DNA of 64,000 nucleotides from Adiantum capillus-veneris (GCA_014529385.2 CM043970.1:65832996-65896995); one strand, 5' to 3'. Positions 10,492 to 22,270 are shown, counted from the first letter of the stretch. Notes: a model not told the origin generated them from the letters alone. Translations and numbers: made by a program.

Positions 10492-10567
10492 GCCAAATCA
10501 AGCCCCTAGGTGTGTGTATATAAGTAGAAATATGCCAAATCAAGCCCCTAGGTATATAAGTAGAAAT
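10492..10567 (+). promoter_or_regulatory. Tandemly duplicated TATA segment (copy A)
   Basis: A ~42 bp unit ending GCCCCTAGG plus TATATAAGTAGAAAT occurs twice, with TATATAAG at 10517-10524 and 10553-10560. Copy B has one related unit with TATATAT at 25941-25947. The site lies about 200 bp after the internal polypurine tract and upstream of the third ORF, so it could be an internal promoter. Confidence 0.45.
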
Positions 10568-11970
10568 AGCCATCCAGACAAAATATTGGTAAAACGGAGA
10601 AATCCGGCCATAAAAATTTCATATGAGTGTACATAATGTGTTGCAGTGATGTTTGTGATTTATTATGATTTTTGGGGATTTTCTGGGTTTGATTTGCTAT
10701 TTTCCTTTTAATTTTGCTAATTTTCGGCAAAAAAACTTCAAAAATATAAAAAGCAGGTGAAAAACAGTCGTAATGAAAAACAAAAAATATGGTGATGATC
10801 AATGACTATAGGAAAACCTATGGTACAGTGGGGGTGCAATTATGAGACTGGAGCAGAAAGCGTGTTTTGGCCAAGTTTTGACCGAAATGCTAAATTTCTG
10901 GTAAACAGAGCAAATGGAGTCCAAATCAAGAAATTTTTGAGCCTAAACCACATCTCACAAGAAGATAGGAGCACATGTCAAATTTCATGAAAAGTGGTTC
11001 GGGGACCTCCATTATAAGAAATTTTCACCCCATTTTTAGCTCATTCTCACTATTGACTTTGTGGAGAGAGCTTCTGCCACCTAGAGCGGATCGACCTTCC
11101 GACAGCTTCTACGACGCGCACGACTACCCTACGAGCTCCAGACATGAGAGGTAGGCTCACCACCTTGAGCTTTTCGCGCATGTTTGTCATTATGTCGCGA
11201 AAACTACCGTAGGGGTCACACACAAAGCGGGCGGTAGAGACCTACAAGTAGAGACGGCGGCCTAACGGCTAACCTAAAAGCAACAAGACTTCATCGGCAG
11301 CTTACCCTAATCTAGGAGACCAGTCTTGGATGTCCAAAGGTAGTAGGAAACCATCGTGAAAAACCCTAATTCCCAGAAACCCGCAAGAGGCCACCAAATG
11401 GGAAATCGACGAAACGACGACCAAAGGCTACCAAAATTCATGGGTAGGAGCATCTCGACATGCTCGACAAGTCTATATGACCCGCATGACCAAAAAGTGA
11501 CCCGAAGCAGCACTAAAATTCAGAAACGGCATCAAACACACAAAGCGTCAAATTGCACTTGCGGCCAAACCGCAAGTCCGTTTTGCACCAAACTTCACGA
11601 GCGGCTTTCCTAGACCATCAACAACCAAGTCCTATGGTGGTAGACCACCACAAATCATCAAAAGCATGTAAACGCAACCACGGGTACTTCTAGAGTGACA
11701 AATTGCCAAATGGAGCTCCGGTGAAGCCAAAGTCGAAAAAAACCATACGGCAAGGATCCCCAAGGGATCGGGAAGCTATGGAGACCAACATCAAGAAATT
11801 TCATTGCCAAAAAGCACTCCAAAAGTCAGAAAACGGCTCGGAGGCTCTCAAGTCCACATAGGGAGTTATACTCTATCCATTTGACTTTTTTGTTGAAATT
11901 AGGCTCAAAAGGGACTTAGGGGGATAAAGGGCAAGCACTGGGAGCACCAACACTGAAAAAATCACCAGGA

Positions 11971-11992
11971 GACATCCTACACGTAGGATGTC
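11971..11992. repeat. Palindrome 1 of the copy A array
   Basis: The arms GACATCCTAC and GTAGGATGTC flank a central AC. Flanking GA and TC extend the symmetry by two bases on each side. Confidence 0.85.
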
Positions 11993-12254
11993 TCAAGGGC
12001 ATTTTTTGGCACAAACTCCAACATTTTTTATCATGCACATGTTCTGAATGACATTTACAAGCCATACACCAAGTTTCATCACATTTGGACCAAGTTTGAC
12101 CTCATATGCATGAAAAAACGCAAAGTTACGGCATAGAGGCAATAATAGGCGAAAGACCTACCAAATCTTGTCCAAATCCCATGAAACTTGCACAACACAT
12201 TCACCAACACATCAGCAAACAATCTGTGTGGTTAGGGAGAAAAAATGATGAATT

Positions 12255-12278
12255 AGATATCCTACGCGTAGAATGTCT
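12255..12278. repeat. Palindrome 2 of the copy A array
   Basis: The arms AGATATCCTACG and CGTAGAATGTCT are complementary with two mismatches. Confidence 0.8.
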
Positions 12279-12520
12279 ATTTGACCTTTTTGGCATGCAA
12301 GGGATGTTTTATCATTTCAGATCCAATCACCTCATCATCAGAAGCCCATATATCAAGTGTGAAGCCTCAAGATACACTTTTTGAGCCCAAAAACACCTCA
12401 CAGAGCCTTACAAGCATCAAATCTTGTCCAAATTCAAATCCAAGAACATGGCCATGTTCCATAGGCCAAGGACAACCCACAGAACAAGTTTCATGTCATT
12501 TTGATGAAAAAGACATCCTA

Positions 12521-12544
12521 CGCGTAGGATGTCTCTAGCATAAA
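12521..12544. repeat. Palindrome 3 of the copy A array (perfect)
   Basis: The arms AGACATCCTACG and CGTAGGATGTCT form a perfect 24-bp palindrome. Confidence 0.9.
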
Positions 12545-12794
12545 TTTAGCCTTCTATGCAAGGAATGACATCATGGGAGCCAATACCTTGGTGCAATGAG
12601 CCCATATACCAATTTTCAACCCATTTGGACATCAATTGCTACCTATGATGGACATTCTACCAAAATCGTGAACTAAAGCCTGAATCAGCCCAAAAATCCA
12701 CTTTTTGATATCCACATTCAAATCCAAGCATACAGCCATGTTCCATGAGCTTTACACTACCTGCATGTCAAATATGAACCAATTCTGATGAAAA

Positions 12795-12818
12795 AGACAT
12801 CCTACGCGTAGGATGTCT
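12795..12818. repeat. Palindrome 4 of the copy A array (perfect)
   Basis: It is identical to the perfect palindrome at 12521 and is the last one before the third ORF, which starts 165 bp downstream. Confidence 0.9.
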
Positions 12819-12983
12819 AGATGGAAATTTTTGGCCAGATTTGCACTGTGAGCACATGCACAGCTTCACAAGTTCCTTTTAAGATTTATTTTCAATTTTC
12901 AAGTCATTTGGATAAGTAAAACTCAGTTTCGTAGCTAATATGGAAAAAACGCTAACTTCGGACTACTGAGTGCAACAGGATCT

Positions 12984-15900
12984 ATGGTGGCCTCGAAGTC
13001 ACCGGCAAAGAGGAAAAGAATGACTATCAAAGATTATCTGGACGAAGTGGAACCCTTTGTCATTCCAGAACGAACACTAAATCCCACCAGCACGTGGATA
13101 CAAGAGGATCTGTTAGAGTCCAATGACCTAAAGATCTACCAGGGAGTATTCAAGGACAATGAAGGCAATGTCATATAGCTACCAATGCTGCCGAGAGAAC
13201 TCAACGAGTTTGTACGAAGCAAGATGGCCAACTACTTGGAGAAAATTGACCTCCACAACTACTTCGAAGGAATACCGGCAGGGGTGGACATCAAAAGAGT
13301 CTGGGAGTTTGTAACAAGCATCAAAGAGGACGGAGTGGCTAAGGTAACAGATTTACAAGGCAGACCAGATACAGAGATAATAATCATTGAGTGGGTTGTA
13401 TCCCATGCACTAGACCTCTCCAATGAGGGAAACAACGTAACAAAAAGAAGGGATGAAGTCAAGGTGTACAAAGAGAAAAAGGCAAATTACACCTTTGAAG
13501 ACATTGCCAACCCAAAGGTGGCAATTATGAGCCAGTTGTACAACCAGTACTTCCACATGTGCATGAAGAGGCCACAGAAGTACAGGATGCCGCCAGGTGC
13601 AATTGCCACAACGTTTACTTGGGCAATGACAAAAGGTACCCCAAAGATAATCAACTATGTGGAATACATACATGACATCTTAGTAAAGATGGGCAACAAA
13701 AAGCCAACCTACATAGTGCCAGGAGAACTGATCACCAAGGTGGTATATGGGGCACTACACGCTAAAGGAAGGTGGCTTGACCCCCCATCTCAGAATGATT
13801 GGCTAAGAGTAAAAGAAGACAAGGAAGATGAGACGCAAAGGGCACCAAGGGTGGCTACGAGGTTGAAAAGACGGCTAGAGCCAGTTGAAGAGGAGAAACC
13901 CGAGCAGAAGAAAGGAAAGAAAGAGTTTGCTCAAGTGCCGACCAAAGAGACAAGGTCACAAAAAGCGGCAAGACTAGAGAGACTGATGGAGAGTTTCCGA
14001 GTAGAGAGAGCCCTCAAGGGTGATTTAAACGAACTCTGGAATCCATCTCTCGAGTCTATGTCCGGATCATCCAGAAGAGTGCAAAGGGACCGCTTTGAAG
14101 ATTACATCAAAAATTTTGAGATTCTTGATGCTGCAGCGGAAAACATTCCCCATGTACCTTTCACAGAGGAGGAAGTAGAACAGATAAGGCAGAAACTGCT
14201 AGATGAACAAGAAAGCCAAGAAAGATAAAGAAAAACAAAAGCAGACAGGGACTTAAAGGGCAAAGCTGCAGGCTTACCAAATAGCCGTAAACCCAGCCCA
14301 CAGCCATCACCACCGCCCTCATCACCTCCTAGCAGCCCTCCACCAGAAGAGAAGGAGGCTGAGAGCAAACAAGAAGAGGCCAATCCTGAATCTCAGCAAA
14401 AAGGACTAGATGAGGCCTACTATGCATTTTTGGACCTGCTAGCTGCAGGATATACGAAGGAAGAAGCCGCCACAGTCGCATTCGACTTGGCGAGGACAGG
14501 GCATAAAGAACAAATGCAAGGCATCCGGCTAGTGGAGCTAAAAGAAATTGCTACAGACACTGTATACCTGCACCCGCCCTCCAATGACTGGGATGTGGTG
14601 ATGACAAAGCTATCCGGATTGAGGGCACAATCCATGGCTTCAGAGAAAGAAATGACGACTCTCAAAGCCACTGAAGAACATATCAAAAAAGAAGTAGATT
14701 CTCTGCAGGCAAAAAGCCAAAGGCAAAAAGAGAGAGAAGATGAACTGCAGGGCAGCTTGGCAACGGCTCTACAAAACTGCCAAGCAATGGAAGAAGTAAA
14801 TCAGGAAGCAGTAAAAATAATACAAGCAGCTGAAGAAGAGTGTCAGTAGCTCAGTAAGTCGTTGCGAGATGCCGAAAGAGAAAGAGATAATTTGACACTA
14901 CAGTTGGCCGAAGAATCGAAAGAAGTAGAGGCCATGAGGAATGCCAAGGAAAAAGCAGAGATAGAACAAGAAGCAATCCTGGATGAAGTCCTTGAGCTCA
15001 AGGACCAATTAAAAGTCAAAGATCAAACCATCCAGAGGCTGCGAGCATCACCTGCTAGAGTCAGAGCTACGAGCTTGACTCAAATCATTTCCGAGAGTCA
15101 ACTATATGAAGAGCAAATGCAGGAACTTCAGAAGGAGCTGACTCTAGAGAAAAAGCAGAGATTGATGATGGCTGAGGGTTCTATAGTAATGCAAACAAGA
15201 ATAGAGGAGGGCCAAAAAGCCCTGCAAAGAAGAAGTGGAAAGCATAAAAATAAAGCTCGAGGAGGCGGAAAGAGTAAACGCTGAACTTAATGACCTCCTC
15301 GTGACTATGGGCGGAGAAGCTGAAGCGGAAAAGCAAACACTCCTCAGGCAAATTGAGGAGTTGAAAGGCCAGCAAGGAGGTGAGGCAGAAAGTTCAGGGC
15401 CAGCCTCCAATGAGGGCATCGACCTCGAAAATGTGGCAGATACTATGGACACACCCATGCAAGAGGAAAGCATAGCAGGATCCTCTCAAGAGCCACAAGA
15501 TCTAACACAAGAAGAGGAGGAAAAATTGCGAAGGCAATAGAGGAAGAGCTCAGAGAAACCACGAAGGAAGCCTTGGAGTGGGAGCAGAGGGTCTTCAAAT
15601 TTATGACCATCCAGAAGATCGACACCAGCAATCTCAGGTGCGAGTGGCTTCAACCCTCTCTCCCATATCCATTGCTGAAATATGAGGCAGCTACAATAAA
15701 CAAGCGAATTAGAGAAGAGCCAACGGTACCTCTCTACAATGCAGACACCTCAAAGACAGAAGGAGTTAAGCTTATAGTGGACTCTCAGCCAAAGTGGAGG
15801 AAGGCTTGGCTTACAAAGTACCCACAATACCTAATCCACCTGGTAGAGGCACCTAAAGATATCAGAGACAATCTCAGCTTCTGTCCTCTACCAAGGGTTA

Positions 15901-16379
15901 GGACGTGGAAGGCATAGGAAATTTTGCAAAGAAGCCAATCCACTTGGCTGAACTACCCAAAGCTGTCGGGCGTGAAGGCAGGTGAGAGAATAAGTGTCCA
16001 ATACATGGTGAAAACCCTAACGGGCACCATAAAGTTGTTCACTGGCTCACCTGACCTTACATGCATTATGATGAGGAAATTTTGCAGAAAAATCTCAGTA
16101 GTATTCGAGACCTTCAAGCCAGGCCAGGTGACCGACAGCATATTCTTCTTCCAGGATACATACAGATGCGCCTATGATCTGTCAGGTCAGCCTTCAAAGG
16201 AGGTGATACACGAGTTGTATCAAAGAATCATGTTTCTACCATCCTATCACCTCCAGGATTTTGAAGAAGCATTCTATACGGGGTTCTTCACCATGAATAC
16301 AGACATCTTTGGCCCAACAATGCTGAACCTACATGCCAGGTACGAATCACTGCTAAAAATGCGGGAAACGATAAGATGA
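12984..16379 (+). pseudogene. Third ORF of copy A: basic N-terminus, coiled coil, conserved C-terminal domain
   Basis: From ATG 12984 the frame encodes about 1,130 residues. An NLS-like start (KSPAKRKRM) is followed by an N-terminal globular region (13190-13850, including QLYNQYFHMCMKRPQKY and NYVEYIHDILVKMG), a basic linker, a Pro/Ser-rich spacer near 14280-14350, a long heptad-rich coiled coil (about 14600-15380) and a C-terminal region (15600-16379). The last contains VDSQPKWRKAWLTKYP, GTIKLFTGSPDLTCIMM and LQDFEEAFYTGFFT. Copy B keeps all these parts. Stops lie at 13176, 14226, 14847 and 15915, and a stretch near 15230-15545 is in another frame. It sits where envelope-like ORFs occur in some plant elements, but I see no signal peptide or membrane segment. 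I recognise no family. Nuclear action is an inference from the basic start. Confidence 0.75.
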
Positions 16380-16416
16380 AGCAGCAGATCAAGGCCATGT
16401 CGGGGACGACATGAGC

Positions 16417-16430
16417 AAGGAGGGGGGGAG
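16417..16430 (+). promoter_or_regulatory. Polypurine tract of copy A
   Basis: AAGGAGGGGGGGAG directly abuts the TG of the 3' LTR. This is the normal plus-strand primer site for reverse transcription. Confidence 0.92.
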
Positions 16431-17342
16431 TGTTAGAAGCTGGAAACACCCCACAGCAGTAACTACTCGGTCGGAGGACTCTTATTTTTTGTAATTATTC
16501 ATTCATTGAGGAAAAACTGATTTTTCACCTTGTAATTATTGGGACTTACAGAAGTTTCCAGATTGTATCCCAGTTTTGATAGTTAGATTGAGTAGATGGT
16601 TGATTTTGTAACTTTAGGGTTTGAGAAATTGTAAGGTATATATACCACTTTTTGACCTTAATGAAAAAACTTTTTGTCATTTTAAAAACAAGTTTGAAGT
16701 CTGTGAGTGAGCGTACTGTGTACGAGAGAGAGAGTGTGAGCTTCATCTTGACGCTACGTGTGCTCCAGTGGTCGGAATTGAGTGCGGAGAGGTGCAGCCT
16801 GTTGCCCCCGACGAGAGCTACGCGTCGATACCTACATTGCGCCCGTACGGTCCTGTCTTGCGAGCTTCATCGGGTGTTTGGGTGAGTATACGTTGTCCGA
16901 TTTTGCATTGCAGCATATCCACGCCAACTACACATTAGGCACTTTAGATTTTGGAAACAAAGACCTTCAGATTTCGGCCAAACATCCTACGTGTTTCTGC
17001 ACCGTGTGTTTTGGGTCTGGATTTTGGTTCATAGACCCTAGGGAGAGCGACCTATTGGTATTAGTAGGGTCTCCTTCAAGCTCTATGGTGTTTCGAGATT
17101 TTTTGATGGGTGTTCAGCTCTAGAAAGCATTGTAGGAAGTTTCCTCTTATACACTCTTGAGGGCTGTGACTTAGACAATTGGTAGAGACCTCTGTAGGAA
17201 TTAGTTAGGAGTCGGGCGAGTGTAGGTTTACACCTTATGATTGCTTCCACGCTCCTGTGGGTCGAGCTTCGTCCTTAGCTGACATAACATGTTAGGTGAG
17301 TTCTCGCTGTGCTGACGTCCCTCGCGGTGTATCCGTCCAACA
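16431..17342 (+). repeat. 3' LTR of copy A (912 bp)
   Basis: The LTR begins TGTTAGAAGCTGG and ends ATCCGTCCAACA. It has a TATA segment at 16635-16646 and a short GA run near 16727. Copy B's LTR is 911 bp and shares the end block TTCTCGCT-TGCT-CGTGGCGTA/CCAACA type. The next five bases, ATGAG at 17343-17347, should be the target-site duplication and should recur left of A's 5' LTR outside the window. Confidence 0.9.
16635..16646 (+). promoter_or_regulatory. TATA box in LTR of copy A
   Basis: GGTATATATACC lies about 205 bp into the LTR, the expected place for a U3 promoter core. Copy B has TATATAA at 31228-31234 in the matching location. Confidence 0.6.
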
Positions 17343-19420
17343 ATGAGTTAATCAAAGAAGCTTTGTTCCTTGTAGATAACTATGAGATCTACTGGAGATC
17401 TAAGAGACAGAGATGATGATTCATCATCTCAATAAAGTGGGTCAAAATTTGGAAATATAGTACAACGAAATGAACCAGGAGTAAACCAAGAGCGACTGAT
17501 AGAGGAGGTGCTAAAGAGGATTAGCCCATTTGCCAAGCCACAGACTAAGCCATTAAAGTCGTGTGTCATCAAACAAAAATGGACAAATCATGTTACTGAG
17601 GAATTCTACTATAATAAAGGGTATGTGAGAGAACGACAGTATGTTTCCCAACCGCAAGTAGCACCACCTCAAGTGCCACGTGTACCTAGATATATTGCGG
17701 GGAATTTGTCAGGACCAGCTGGGGTTGAACTACCACAGCCAGTTTTAGGGAAACAACCATTAGTCCTAGGGACAAGGATGATAGATGTGAGATACACGCC
17801 CGGTGTGGAAGAACCATAGGAACAAGCCTTAGTGCATGTCCCTATTTATTATGAAGAGTCGAGTGGAACAATGGCCTGCCCAACTTACTACCCAGCAGAA
17901 AAACCGAGAACACCGAAACCCTGGAGTATAATCGGCAATGTTGGATCACCAACCGCAGCATAGGCTGCAGGAGAAAGTAGATATAGCTTGGACAAAAGAA
18001 CATTGCTCTTTATAGACAATGGAGGTTTCAATGGACCAATACTTGCTTACCAACAGAGGAGTGCTCAAGGAGCCCCACAACAACCGTTGGGACCTTGCTA
18101 TAAATGTGGGGGTGACCATCTTATGAAAGACTGTTCTCATTCTAAAATTGCCCGAATCAATGCATATTGTCTAGATTGCGGCATCACTCATTTGATTGCC
18201 GATTGCCCAAAAAATCCAAACAAAGCAGTTAAAGAAACCATAAAAATTTTGGATGCTATCCCTTCAAGCAGTCATTCCGAGAATGAAACAGTAATACCTA
18301 TACAGGTCATCACACGAGCTCCGGCTCAAAACAAAAAAGGGGGACTTGAAAATGAAAAACTAGGATGTAAAACACCTAGCGTTGAATGAAAAAGTCAATG
18401 AAACATATGGAAATCTAGAAAAGCACGGGTAGAAGTGAGGAAATAAAGAGAACAAAAATGTCATACCAAAGACAGACTAGAAAAACTTGAAAGATGAGCA
18501 CTTCAAAAACCAGAAACACCAATAGATATAGAGATTGAGAAGAAAGTGAAATCCAAAAGTGCGGGATCAAGCGGATCCATGCTAGTAGAAAAAGTAAACA
18601 AACATCTAGACGCACTCTTGAAAGCATACAACTCAAGACTTAAAATCGACCAAAATCAGGAGAAAAATTGGATGACATATCCCTATGCTGAGTTGGAAAA
18701 ACAAAGACTAGAAATGTCTCAAAAGATGATCCAAACTTCACAAACCTTACTAGAACCAACTTCAAGGAAATAGGTGGAGGAGGTAGAACTTCTAGTACCA
18801 ATCCCGAGGAACCCTCCAACACACGGATCAGAACGACTAACTATTAGTCCAGAAATTGAATTAAAACCTGAACATTCAATAGAAAGACCTGGGATAGTGT
18901 TGAACACAACATACTCAACATCACTTGGATTTTATAAAAGAGACAAGGGCTTAAATGATCTTTGGAGATAGATAAGGGAAGCCAATGAAGCTAATGAACT
19001 AAGCCAAAGGGTTAACAAAATCAGTATGGGAGAAGATGACTTCCTTCCTCCTATTGAAGAATTTGAGGCAGGACCTCAAGCCGATCTAGAGATGCACTCT
19101 TATAGGGGAGACAAGGGATCTGTGAAATCTTGGGATAGCCAACCTGTATCTCTGAAAACGTTACCCTCATATATGGGAGAGTATAAAGCAAAGTCAGATG
19201 TGAAAGTTGTACCATCACAGCAACTCACTACAAGGAAGGGTATGGACTCCCAATGGTTGATAACACTCTTATCAACTCCAGTAACTTGTACCATTACTCT
19301 AGCAGAGCTTCTAAGATTAAGACCTAATATGTGGAATACGGTAGGAAAACGTATCAAAAAATTTGGAGTAGGGATCCGAATCCACAAATGTAGGAAGGAA
19401 CCAAGGAATTAGAAAAACCT
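17343..19420 (+). pseudogene. gag: Gag (C-terminal two thirds) of copy B
   Basis: The reading begins at the equivalent of position 2227 of copy A. The zinc knuckles are at about 18096-18134 (CYKCGGDHLMKDC) and 18168-18206 (CLDCGITHLIADC), with the same short C-X2-C-X3-H-X4-C spacing as A. In-frame TAG stops include 17817-17819, 17961-17963 (CAG in A) and 18771-18773. A frameshift near 19400 leads into the protease. The N-terminal part of this gag lies beyond the left edge, on the other side of nested copy A. Confidence 0.88.
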
Positions 19421-19870
19421 CAAGTAAACATGCAACCAGGGCCTTTAAACAAGGTAGGAGAATACTATGAAGAGGAAGATGGAAATACCACACTCCTGAT
19501 TGAATTAGAAGGTATTACCACCACGGTAATTCTTGACAGTGGAGCTGGCGTGCCCATCGTGACAAAGGATGTATGGAAGAAATGGGGAAAACTAGCTTTG
19601 AAAACCACCAGAATGAAGCTGCAAACAACTGGCTGACGATTATATGGAGAGACCCATAGGGCTTTTGGAGAAAATAGTTGTTAAGTCTTGCGGAATCAAG
19701 TATGAGCATACCTTTGCAATCATGGATTTTAGCAAGACAAATAACTATGACATAATACTTGGATGACCCCTTCATGTGACAATTAAAGATGGTCCAAGAT
19801 TAGGGCTACAATCACATATACCTCGGACACATGGAGACAACTACAAGAATAAACCTTAAAGACCATAGCT
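19421..19870 (+). pseudogene. First retropepsin domain of copy B
   Basis: VILDSGAGVPIVTKDVWKKWG has its Asp-Ser-Gly-Ala codons at 19535-19546, matching A's first protease. A frameshift occurs near 19630 and the ILGRPF motif survives in degraded form near 19755. The intact TGG here shows that A's TAG at 4481 is derived. Confidence 0.85.
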
Positions 19871-20904
19871 ACAAAGATGTCAACAAAACCTCGGTAGAAG
19901 AGTTCAATTCTGCCACGATAAAAGGGTCAGAACTCCCCGGCTGGCTAGGTAAGCCAAAGGAGTTATGGATGTGTGGGGCATCCAATTGTGGAAGCTTGAA
20001 ACGAGAAGAATGTATTCTAGACAGAGCGAATGAGGATACGGAATACATTCCAGAACCTTTTCCAGAAGAGTCCTTAGAACCTTTAGAATGGACACATATT
20101 CTAGCAACCTGAGATGTGTGTGCTATTGCGGAGGGACTGATGACTAAGTTTTGTGACCAGGATGGGTATGATGTAATTCCATATTACATGGTTCCGTTAA
20201 TAGAATATGATGATTACCAAATATCAGGTCAATCAAACATAAGCAAGAAATGAATGGGGAACTGTTCCATGATTCTACAGATTATCTTGAATGAGATGAT
20301 GATGCAGATAATGAATGTTCTGACAACCCCACTGAGCTAGAGAAAATGATACCTGATGTAAGGTTTAACGATTTCTAAATAAAAAACGGAGACGTCAAGC
20401 ACATTACAAAAAATGGAGGGAATCTCACAAGGCCAGAGATAACCCAATGCCAAACATAAAAAATAGAGTGGAGAATCGAGATCCAAGGACAAAAGACAGT
20501 TCTAAGGATGTTAAAAACCGAAATCAAAGCCTGAAGGCAAAAACTAAATCCAAAATAATGGAAACAGAATCGGAATTAGAAGAACCAAAATTGATGAAAC
20601 TTGAACGTAAGAAAAGGTACCAAGAGCTCAAGAAGACTCTGAGGGAAGTATGGACAACCAAAATGGCCAACAGAGGGGATGAGAAAGGCAATAGCGGAAA
20701 CAATCGGAGTGTACCATCCCATTACAGAAAGTTTGGAATATAGTGCTAACACAGCCCAGAAGAGAACGACAGGAGAAAGAGTCTTATGATGGGCCGGAAG
20801 ATGCAAAGAAAGTAGACCTAGCACAGCCTAGAGAGACACCGTAGCCCGTATATATAGCCACAGACTGAGCTGAGACGAGGAAGAGGAGGTACACAGCCTT
20901 CTTC
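19871..20904 (+). pseudogene. Protease-RT linker of copy B
   Basis: The segment conserved with A (PGWLGKPKELWMCGASNCGS, IPEPFPEESLE) is at 19930-20090. The rest is charged and broken by a TGA at 20110-20112 and several shifts. Nothing identifies its function. Confidence 0.65.
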
Positions 20905-21870
20905 ACAGGAATATAAGGATGTGTTTGCATGGTCTTACAAGGACTTAAAGGGAGTGGATCCAAAAATATGTTAGCATACTATCCCATTAAAACCTGATGT
21001 GAAACCAAGCAGATAAAGTCCTTACATGTACAATGATACCTTTCAAAGCATATCAAGGAAGAGATTGATAAGCTGATAGACGTGGAGTTTATCTATGAGA
21101 TAGAACACACTGATTGGGTATCCCAATCGTTGTTGTACCCAAAAAGAATGGCAAAGTCCGAGTGTGTGTTAACCTCAAAAAAGTCAACGTAGCCACAATA
21201 AGGGATAACTATGGGACCTTGCCAATTACGGACATCCTTGAACGAGTGGCAAGAAAGCGTGCATATTCCTTCTTGAATGGATTCTTTGGTTACAATCAAC
21301 TTGCAATTGCACCCAAGGACACATATAAAACGGTATTTGGCATAGAATGGGGCATATTTTCATATCGGGTCATGCCCTTTGGGTTAACAAATGCACTTAC
21401 CACATTTCAAAGATTGATGGCACATGCCTTCAAGGATTATTTGAGGAATTTCTTGGAAATCTATATGGATGACCTATGTGTACACGCTCTGCAAAGAGAG
21501 GAACATGTGGAGCACCTAAAAAAGGTATTTGAGAAATGCAGGACATATAGGATTTTCCTTAATCTAGAAAAATGCATTTTCATGGTAAGACAGGGATGAA
21601 TCTTAGGGCATATTGTCTCATAACATGGCATTTCCACAGATTTGGATAAGATTAAGGTGATTATCAAAATTCCTAAGCCAATCAATGCAAAGCAAGTATA
21701 GTGCTTCATGGGACATTGTGGTTATTACAGGAGGTTCATACACAAGTATGAAATTATTGCACAACCATTGTATAGACTTATCATGATCTTTGAATGGACA
21801 GATAAGTGTGAGTAATCCTTTAAGAAATTAAAAGATGCCCTTGTATCCGCTTCAGTGCTACGAGCACCTG
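20905..21870 (+). pseudogene. pol: Reverse transcriptase of copy B
   Basis: The order matches A: VFAWSYKDLKG, PIVVVPKKNGKVRVCVNLKK, FLNGFFGYNQLAIA, VMPFGLTNALTTFQRLM and YMDD at 21462-21473. A TGA at 21597-21599 and other stops break the thumb region. The catalytic box is intact although the gene is dead. Confidence 0.93.
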
Positions 21871-22270
21871 ATTGGGGAAAAATCTTTCACATCCACGTAG
21901 ATGCATCTGCATTTGCTATCAGATGTATTGCGGCTCAACCAGGAGAGAGGGAACCATGGATTTCCCAGTCAGCTATTCTAGTCGACAACTAAATAATGCC
22001 AAAAGAAATTACACAACCACTGAGAGAGAGAGAGGGCTTGGAATGATTTATGCTATTAAGAAATTTTGGCATTATCTTCTCGCAAATAAGTTTGTGTTTT
22101 TCACAGAACATCAAGCCCTTTTATACCTTGTCAACAAGCCATGCAACACTGGACAAATCGTAAGATGGTTCATCATATTGTTGGAGTTTGACTTTATCGT
22201 AGTGGTTAAGAAGGGGAAGACACATCTTTGAACAGACCACCTCTCTCAATTACCTAATGGAGGTGATCCA
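21871..22270 (+). pseudogene. RNase H of copy B
   Basis: IHVDASAFAI, NYTTTERERGLGMIYAIKKFWHYLL and FFTEHQALLYL are recognisable. The third acidic residue is changed from Asp to Glu (TDH to TEH). A TGA replaces an Arg codon before DHLSQ near 22231. Confidence 0.88.

Larger units (their letters stand above)
10147..12983 (+). other. Non-coding block between pol and third ORF (copy A)
   Basis: No reading frame here shows protein similarity to copy B, but several DNA blocks are conserved with B 25591-27818. These are the start (TTTTTCCATGCATTG), an internal polypurine tract, a TATA-containing segment, a block near 10930-11110 (AAATTTTTGAGCCTAAA, AGGAGCACATGTCAAATTT, CCTAGAGCG) and the palindromic tandem units. 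Copy A has about 850 bp at 11110-11960 that B lacks at that point. Conservation of DNA without a frame suggests regulatory or RNA-level roles. Confidence 0.7.
11950..12983. repeat. Array of ~280 bp tandem units with palindromes (copy A)
   Basis: Four diverged units start at palindromes at 11971, 12255, 12521 and 12795, a spacing of 266-286 bp. Shared unit text includes CATTCAAATCCAAG, AGCCATGTTCCAT and TGATGAAAAAGACATCC just before the palindrome. The palindrome is the best-conserved part of the unit. The array stops 165 bp before the third ORF. Confidence 0.8.
1..17342 (+). mobile_element. Ty3/gypsy LTR retrotransposon, copy A (5' LTR outside window)
   Basis: The order gag, aspartic protease, RT, RNase H, integrase is the Ty3/gypsy order. 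The element ends with a polypurine tract at 16417-16430 and an LTR at 16431-17342 running from TGTTAG to CCAACA. Directly after the LTR the sequence resumes in the gag gene of a related element (copy B), so A is nested in B. The integrase has a GPF motif but no chromodomain. Additions to the usual plan are an N-terminal extension before gag, a doubled integrase-type zinc domain, a second retropepsin after integrase, and a third ORF at 12984-16379. In-frame stops and a few frameshifts make the copy inactive. RT, integrase and overall organisation support the superfamily strongly; I cannot assign it to a named lineage. Confidence 0.93.

Noticed and set aside
11971-12818. CRISPR-like array of short repeats
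   Set aside because: The repeats are palindromes inside ~280 bp homologous units in a plant retroelement. The spacers are too long and related to each other.
12984-16379. Third ORF as a viral-type envelope gene
   Set aside because: It has the right position, but no signal peptide, no membrane-spanning segment and a long charged coiled coil with an NLS-like start.
16979-16998. Half-similar palindrome AAACATCCTACGTGTTT in the LTR of copy A
   Set aside because: It shares ATCCTACG with the array motif but the arms are different and short, and B's LTR shows no counterpart, so it is probably chance.
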